From NCBI RefSeq assembly GCF_963678635.1, contig NC_087062.1, positions 35,368,052 to 35,432,051 of the forward strand: a DNA stretch of 64,000 nt, read 5' to 3'. The notes beneath the pieces were generated by a model. That model ran no database searches, was not told where the DNA came from, and saw nothing but the letters and a program-made list of their open reading frames with translations. The stretch comes from Symsagittifera roscoffensis. Its lineage: Eukaryota > Xenacoelomorpha > Acoela > Convolutidae. The position numbers were made by a program, and so were the translations under genes. This document shows, piece by piece, positions 58,601 to 64,000 of this stretch; the first letter of the stretch is position 1, and each line of letters opens with the position of its first letter.

Positions 58601-61600
58601 TTATGCAGAAAAAGTTAATTTTTATTTCAAATACTTCTGCTCAGCTGCATTGCTCAAAATATAAAAGCAAAAGATCAGAGACATGGATTCGACCATTGAC
58701 CGGGAAATTCAAAGAATTAATTCAAACCTATAATATATAACCCAGGAGTTGTAGCCTAATTAAACTACCAAGAAATGTTTTCACAGTCAAACAACCGAGG
58801 TTCAATAGATGATTATCACCGTGTAAAAAATGAAAGAAATCAAAACAATCAATAGAATTGGAGTTCAGCGTCGTATCGAATCCAGAAGTACCAAATTGCC
58901 GAGTTGAAAGGGATAGTTTCAGATTTCTCACAAAACGCATAATACATGAGTTTCAACCAAACGCGCTTGTCTCCGGATTCTAAAACAAATTAGTGTTGCT
59001 GAAATCTTCATTAACTTTAGAAACCATAAAACTGCTCATATTTTGGCTGGTTTCACCGTATATATATATTTTTTTTTTCACCATATGTTTCACTGTAAAG
59101 TATGTTTGAATTTTTGTGGATCTTTTGAGATTTCTAGAGGATTCAAATGACAATTTCACGAACAAAACTTGAATTCTAAAACAATCGAGTTTGGCCTGAT
59201 GACGAAGTTTTTTCTAACAAACTTGTGTATCAGCGTAAAAGCCGGTCAATTATCTGGACAGAAGAAGTAATACAAAAGCTACTACAAAAACTACTTTCCA
59301 TTAACTGAAACAAGGGTCACTGTGCATGTAGAACAGAATGCTTTGACCGCCGAAGTTTAATTTGGAATAAGGAAGAAAAAAATTTCAAAATTGTGAAAAC
59401 ATCAAAAAAATGTTAAATCCCTGAAAGTTTTATTTAATCAAAAATTCTATGCATCATTTGGTGTTTTTAGGATAAAGATCAATCGAACTACGCAAAATAC
59501 TACGCTGCAACAGTGGGTCAATAGTTGCTCAAATAATCTAAAAACTGCCTTGTGTATGATCTCAGTTTCATGCCCGTGTATTTTTTCTGAAGAACGGAAA
59601 AGTTCAGATCAGTTTTTCTCAGTACTGAGGTAACTTTTTTAATTCTTTTCCAAATCACAAAGAAAAAAGCTGAAAAACTTGAATATGATATCAGACTTGT
59701 TGCCATACGAGTTCTCTTCGTGCTTTGCAAATCGGTAAGCAAAATTGGGCGGAAAAAAGCCTATCCATAATTTATTCTCATCCATTTATTGGGGTGGTCG
59801 AAACAATGATGTGTCAGTTTTAAGTGAGTAGTTACAAACAATTTGTCACCATGCATTCAAAACTCAGTCTTTGATTTAAAAAAGATAAAGTGCGATGTCT
59901 TCTTCAATTATTATTTGGAAAACTCTTGAAAAAAATAGAAAAAACGATGGTGTGGTTTTTACGTAAAATGAGATAGTTCAAAAAATGCTCCAAACACAAA
60001 AATTTTAACTTCAAATTGAGGCCCTTTTTTGCTATTCCGTTTCCGAAAAGGTATTAAGAAAAAATTCCGAGCGTGTTTGATTATGAAAATTTCGTATAAT
60101 TAGATTGATTTGAATGATTTTGCTGAAAAAATGTGGCCAAACTTTTGTCTAGAAATCATAATTCGAGCTTTTAACAGACATCGCAATAAACTGTTAAATA
60201 AATTTTTGTTTCAACCGAACCTTTCATATTTCTATTTATTTTTAGGCTGCGCTACGATGACAAATACAACAACACTTTCACTCTCTCCCATGAGTTCCTG
60301 AAACGCATCTGGACTCCGGACACCTACTTTCCAGACTCTCTGAGTGCGGACAAGCAAGACGTGATGACTCCCAATGTGTTATTGAGACTGTTCCCAGACG
60401 GCAAGATACTGTACAGTGCCAGAGTGACCATATTTGCAAAGTGTCCTATGAAGCTACACTACTTTCCAATGGATATGCAGGTAGACACTATTTCATTCAG
60501 GGATATATTTGGGGGAAGGGGGGAGGAAGGGGCGCGAAACGGGGAAGGGCCAAAAATATATCAACTTTGAGGGGAAGCGAGCGTCGAAAAACGCAATTTT
60601 TTGGTCAAAACTTTCTTAAAAAAGTGACCTAAGACGGCTTTTTTGGCCTAATGTTTTCAAAATATTGCCTGCGGCGCAGCAATTTTGGCCAAAATTGTGT
60701 CATTACAGTGATTTGGGAGAGCTCAGAAAATCGATTTAGTCGGTCTTAAAAAAAATAGGTCGACAAAAGAGTTTTTTGAAAAATCCTCCTCCACCAAGAA
60801 AATTCTAGATCCGCTTCTCATTTTATTGTATTCACAAGGCAAGATTAAATTATTAGGAAATCCTTGCTGATCGCAAGGGTAATAATAGAGCTATTTTAAA
60901 TGTTTAAAACTGTTTTTTGATCATTTTTCGTGGTTGGAAAAATTTGTCTAGCTCTCAATTAACAAGAATTGTCTTGAAATCTTGTTCAAATCAAGTTATC
61001 CTGAAACAATCATAATGAAGATGTTTCAGGTGTGCAAACTTTTGGTTGAGTGCTATGGCTACACAACCAAAGATCTCACCCTGGAGTGGGATGAGTCATC
61101 GGAGGAGGAGCCAGCAGTGCAGGTGCCCAACCACCTTCAGGTCCCCCAGTTCTCTCTAGTCGACACCATAGTGGATAGTTTTACTTTGCAGTTCTCAACT
61201 GGGAACTTCTCTGATTTGGAGGTCAATTTCTTGTTCAAACGAGATCTCATGTACTTCATCCTGCAAAGGTCAGTCTTGTTATAGTCATAAATCATTCATA
61301 GTTTGGAAGAAGATTTGTAACATGGTTGGAAGGCCTACTTTTTTCTTGAATAAATTATTTTTCTATCATAGAATTGCTCTGCAAATTTAAGGCTAAAAGC
61401 TTAGAAGAATCGGATCTAGAGTTTTTAGGAAGGCGGGATAGTTTTTTTTCGAAATCTGAGTACCTTTCTTGATAATCCAAATTGATATTCCCATCTCCTT
61501 GACTACAAGTTCTATACTTTAAAAAGAATAGCTGGTTGATGAGCAAGTAGAACAGAATCCTCCGACCACATTCATAAAAAAGTACAAAAAAGATTTTTTT

Positions 61601-63569
61601 TTGAAAAAAGTCGAGTTTTGTGTGTTTTGTGATGAGAAAACTATTCAAATGCATAGCATGTTAGTCGATTATACATAACCGATAATCATATCTGTCTTCA
61701 AAAAAAAGAATAAACAACAAAAAAAGTAAAAAAGAGAGAAAATAAATATAAAAAAAACTTAATACACTTTCTGATTTTTTCGTCGAAAATTGCTTGATTT
61801 TTTAAAAACCTTTTCATTGCCAAAGATTCTAAATGAAGCTTTCCAAACTAGTTTCCGCGGAGTAAGACCAAGTTTTTCACTTACCCAAATTAAATATATT
61901 TTTTTTCGTTACAAGTCCTATTCAATCGCTCTACTCCTCTCGATACTTGGACTACTTTTTGAAAACAGTTTAAGGTCGTTTGAATTGTGAATGAAAATGC
62001 TTTAATATGATATAGCATTCAATTCGTTCTGATCATTATTTTGGTGAGAAAAAAAGTGAGAAAAAAATAGAAAAAAAACTTAATACACTTTCTGATTTTT
62101 TCGTGGAAAATTGCTTGATTTTTTAAAAAACCTTTTCATTGCCAAAGACTTCTAAATGAAGCTTTCCAAACTAGTTTTCGCGGAGTAAGAGCAAGTTTTT
62201 CACTTACCCAAATTTAAAAAAAAATTTTTCGTTACAAGTCCTATTCAATCGCTCTACTTCTCTCGATACTTGGACTACTTTTTGAAAACAGTTTAAGGTC
62301 GTTTGAATTGTGAATGAAAAGGCTTTAATATGATATAGCATTCAATTCGTTCTGATCATTATTTTGGGGTCACTGATTTTGGAAAACAAAAAGAGAAAAA
62401 ACTAAAGCATACCAAAGAGTCCCTCTCCATTTTGAGACACTAGTTTATTTATTTTTGAGCCAGATCTAGGAGTTAATTTCGAGAGAGAGGCGCTTTTTAT
62501 AAAAAAAAACAATTTTTGAAAATTTTGTCGACTTTTTTTCCAATTCGACCAAACTGACTTTCCGAATTTTCCCAAATTGCGCCATAAGATTTTATTTTTA
62601 CAAAGCTAACTGTCGGTTATTCAAAAAAGGACATCGCAATTGAATATCAAGTGAGGGGGGTTTTGGTTGGCGAGGATTCCCGTGAAAATTATACCCTACT
62701 TGACCCCTGCGAGCTTTCTTTTAGGTACTTATAATGGGCTAAAAAATACTAGCAAATCCTAGGTTCCTTCTAGCCACTTCAGTGACGTAATCGGAACAAA
62801 AACTTTTAGCTACTTGTAAGAGTGCAAAATAAGACCCCGTTAAAAACGAACATCTAGTGATGATATTGTTAAACTTGTGATATGTTTGCATTGAACTCAG
62901 ATTCCAATTCTCTAAGTGTGTTTTAGCTATGTTCCCAGTACCCTGATCGTGTTCTTGTCGTGGGTGTCATTCTGGGTCAATCGCAATTCGATCCCCGCCC
63001 GGGCCTCCCTCTCCATCACCTCCATCCTCACCCTCATCACACTCATAGGCAACCAACTAAACACACGCTTCTCATGCCAAAATTTGGATTTGCCACATCT
63101 TTGAATATTATTTTGCATATTATTGGCATAGATTTGCTAGCTTTTTCTTTTTTCCCCCGCTTGTAGAACAATTTTTAAAGGCAATATAGATGTATGAAAA
63201 ATCCACTGTAAGACGCATCTTCAGACGACAGCGCACCAACTTGATATCAGCTGTTGTTCAAATGCGGTTTTCAAACTGTGTTTTTAAGCACCATTAGCAT
63301 TTCGACATCACGAAAAACTGCAACTAATAGAAAAATTACAATTGCAAATTAAATAGACTATTGCTCACCTGAACAAACAAAGTTGAATTGGCTTTTAATA
63401 ATTAATTTGATCAAATGGCGCTATCAGAAGCGTGCTCTTAGGCACCACCAACTCCAATCTGCCCAAGGTATCCGAAGTAAAGGCCCTGGACGTGTATTTC
63501 GCCTTGTGTTCTGTGTATGTTTTCGGGGCTATACTGGAGTTCGCGTCTACCTGCTACCTCACAACAAAG
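55348..63569 (+). CDS. Cys-loop ligand-gated chloride channel (GABA-A/glycine receptor class), 3' end missing
   Basis: Five exons join in frame: 55348-55604, 60246-60480, 61030-61268, 62927-63048 and 63442-63569, giving about 327 residues. The order is signal peptide, extracellular ligand-binding domain with a C-x13-C loop, M1, M2 and M3. Family members are usually 430-520 residues; the M3-M4 loop and M4 must lie beyond the window. The 'PAR' signature before M2 and Thr at 6' with Leu at 9' indicate an anion channel. Aromatic residues of binding loops A ('WTPDTYF') and B ('ECYGYT') and the 'FSTGNF' loop C resemble the principal face of GABA-A beta/RDL-type subunits. The subtype and true ligand are inferred, not shown. 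It would be a plasma-membrane pentamer subunit mediating fast inhibition. Confidence 0.92.
55605..60245 (+). other. Channel intron 1, 4641 bases
   Basis: GTAAAA donor and TTTTTAG acceptor. It contains a large foldback element (57857-58601) and otherwise AT-rich sequence without credible genes. Minor repeats include words shared between about 55800-55930 and 57540-57730 (AAAGTTATCTTCTAATTC-like, CTTGAACG-CGTAACTG), suggesting an internal diverged duplication. Confidence 0.85.
57857..58601. mobile_element. Foldback element rich in TGCGGATTCCACTTACA repeats
   Basis: The ends are inverted: ACGAGGCCAGACTGTGCA at 57857 and TGCACAGTTTGGCCTCGT ending at 58601. The interior is symmetrical about 58205. 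On the left are units reading TGTAAGTGGAATCCGCAAAA, on the right the complement, TTGCGGATTCCACTTACAA. At least ten such units occur, about 25-35 bases apart. The 41930-42141 segment matches the left arm inverted. No ORF of note is present. Confidence 0.85.
60246..60480 (+). CDS. Channel exon 2: binding loop A and start of Cys-loop
   Basis: The first base completes the Arg codon split by intron 1. It encodes '[11 protein letters not shown]', then '[13 protein letters not shown]' (loop A), '[15 protein letters not shown]' and '[13 protein letters not shown]', the first 13 residues of the Cys-loop. It ends in phase 0 at ATGCAG|GTAGAC. Reading on into the intron gives 29 codons to a stop, so retention would truncate the protein. 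Confidence 0.93.
60481..61029 (+). other. Channel intron 2, 549 bases, carrying inverted repeat D
   Basis: GTAGAC donor and TTTCAG acceptor. Most of it (about 60504-60820) is the dispersed repeat D in reverse orientation, starting only about 25 bases after the donor. Confidence 0.85.
60504..60820. repeat. Dispersed repeat D, inverted copy in intron 2
   Basis: The right end, reverse-complemented, reads AAGCGGATCTAGAATTTTCT followed by a G-rich run, matching the starts at 30926 and 31421. The left end is a G-rich GGGGGAAGGGGGGAGGAAGG run. The middle shares 'AAAAAAGTGACCTAA'-type words with copy 1 in complement. Confidence 0.7.
61030..61268 (+). CDS. Channel exon 3: end of Cys-loop, loops B and C, start of M1
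   Basis: This starts V-C, which places the second cysteine exactly 13 residues after the first across the junction. '[16 protein letters not shown]' is loop B. A short acidic linker ('DESSEEEP') follows, then 'LPQFS'-like 'VPQFSLVD', '[10 protein letters not shown]' (loop C) and '[11 protein letters not shown]', the lead-in to M1. The donor is AAAG|GTCAGT, phase 2. Confidence 0.93.
61269..62926 (+). other. Channel intron 3, 1658 bases
   Basis: GTCAGT donor and GTGTTTTAG acceptor. It contains a partial repeat-D end at about 61411-61450 (TCGGATCTAGAGTTTTTAGG) and a tandem duplication of about 0.3 kb. Confidence 0.85.
61750..62367. repeat. Tandem duplication of about 321 bases inside intron 3
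   Basis: Copies lie at about 61750-62044 and 62071-62367. Both contain CTTAATACACTTTCTGATTTT, 'CCAAACTAGTTT-CGCGGAGTAAGA', 'CGATACTTGGACTACTTTTTG' and end TTCGTTCTGATCATTATTTTGG. They differ at about 10-15 positions. A 50-codon open frame in the first is disrupted in the second, so coding is unlikely. Confidence 0.93.
62927..63048 (+). CDS. Channel exon 4: M1 and most of M2
   Basis: The first base completes AG|C. It encodes '[18 protein letters not shown]' (M1), then '[20 protein letters not shown]', which is the M1-M2 loop and the pore helix M2. The Pro-Ala before Arg-0' is the anion-selectivity signature; T6' and L9' are conserved. The homology register requires the exon to end after ATAG at 63048, phase 1. 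Reading on gives only 18 more codons with no family similarity. Confidence 0.9.
63049..63441 (+). other. Channel intron 4, 393 bases, GC-AG type
   Basis: The intron begins ATAG|GCAACC and ends GCTCTTAG|GC. No GT occurs near the required junction, and joining G|GC restores Gly and the family register between M2 and M3. GC donors are a minor but known class, usually with a strong AG|GCAAG-like context; here it is AG|GCAAC. Confidence 0.8.
63442..63569 (+). CDS. Channel exon 5: M2-M3 loop and M3
   Basis: This encodes '[18 protein letters not shown]', the conserved L-P-K-x-S M2-M3 linker, then '[17 protein letters not shown]', the M3 helix, ending 'CYLTTK'. The donor AAAG|GTAGTA is in phase 0. 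The next exon was not found before 64000. Confidence 0.92.
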
Positions 63570-64000
63570 GTAGTAAATATATGGAAACCTTTTGGTCAAT
63601 TTTGGGCCGTATAACAGAAATGACCCTTGATCGCTTATAATGATTCGTAATAGCAAACGACAATTTCCCGTGTTTTTTTTTATTGTAACAGGTGCTACGA
63701 AAACGTTTTGGTTAGTTTTTCTTAATATTTTTACGAATTCAATATTTTCACATTTTAGTTTGACACTATTTTTCTTGAATCTGATTTGCTACAGTCAGCC
63801 AATCACAACCCAGCGCCAGCTAGAACTATTTTGTTCACAATTTTCAGTCGAATTATAAATTTGCCGAAATGACCGAAAATAGATAATTTTGTCCTGGTCA
63901 TAAAAATTAGTAATAAATTGACCAATTTCACATCTGCTCGAGATTCGGTTTTGCAGGAAAACGGCTAGAGAAAACAGTCAACGCAATGTATTGACTCATC
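63570..64000 (+). other. Start of channel intron 5, continuing past the right edge
   Basis: AT-rich sequence without recognisable M4 or loop coding. A TTATTGTAACAG at about 63691 looks like an acceptor, but reading on gives only seven codons before a stop and no similarity, so it was not used. Confidence 0.6.

Noticed and set aside
63691-63720. Possible exon 6 of the channel after TTGTAACAG
   Set aside because: The acceptor-like site gives only seven in-frame codons before a stop and no resemblance to the M3-M4 loop.

Overview
The window is animal nuclear DNA. It is AT-rich, crowded with repeats, and its only well-formed gene is split into exons by spliceosomal introns. That gene (55348 to past the right edge, + strand) is a Cys-loop ligand-gated chloride channel of the GABA-A/glycine receptor class, which implies a metazoan with a nervous system, probably an invertebrate. 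I cannot name the species. There is no bacterial, plasmid or phage signature and no CRISPR array.

Layout. 1-3598 (- strand): a decayed Ty3/gypsy-type LTR retrotransposon (gag, protease/linker, reverse transcriptase, RNase H, pol linker) running off the left edge. 6888-7802 (+): a broken SET-domain methyltransferase gene that keeps one recognisable intron. 8.5-10.1 kb: foldback and MITE-like elements. 10.6-13.6 kb (-): a decayed, unrecognised gene whose probable first exon (13151-13558) is still open. 13637-14141: a foldback element with 177-base arms. 15.6-23.7 kb (+): a 3.73 kb tandem duplication. Each copy carries the 3' part of a RING-finger gene with an Arg/Gly-rich tail, followed by an internally deleted Artemis (DCLRE1C)-like metallo-beta-lactamase nuclease. 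Both copies are pseudogenic. 23.7-46.4 kb: a gene-poor block of one repeat family in nested copies, including a near-identical 4203-base tandem duplication (32585-36787 and 36788-40990), which itself contains roughly 745-base monomers. Small pieces of the Artemis-like C-terminal tail are built into this family. 46393-48150 (-): the integrase part of a gypsy-type pol, open except for one in-frame stop, joined abruptly to the repeat block. 48.2-55.3 kb: intergenic, with a SINE-like element and microsatellites. 55348-63569 (+): the channel gene, exons 1 to 5, from signal peptide through M3; the M3-M4 loop and M4 lie beyond the window. Its fourth intron appears to be a GC-AG intron, and its large introns hold a foldback element, an inverted dispersed repeat and a 0.3 kb tandem duplication.

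How it fits together. Apart from the channel gene and perhaps one small ORF, the window records transposition, gene decay and repeated segmental amplification. The most informative part is the route from a RING/Artemis-like gene pair, to a two-copy tandem duplication, to tail fragments spread with a repeat family that then amplified into a higher-order array. I found no convincing new functional system. The best candidates for new biology are that amplification, a stem-loop plus short ORF start conserved in each repeat copy, and the GC-AG intron in the pore-coding region.
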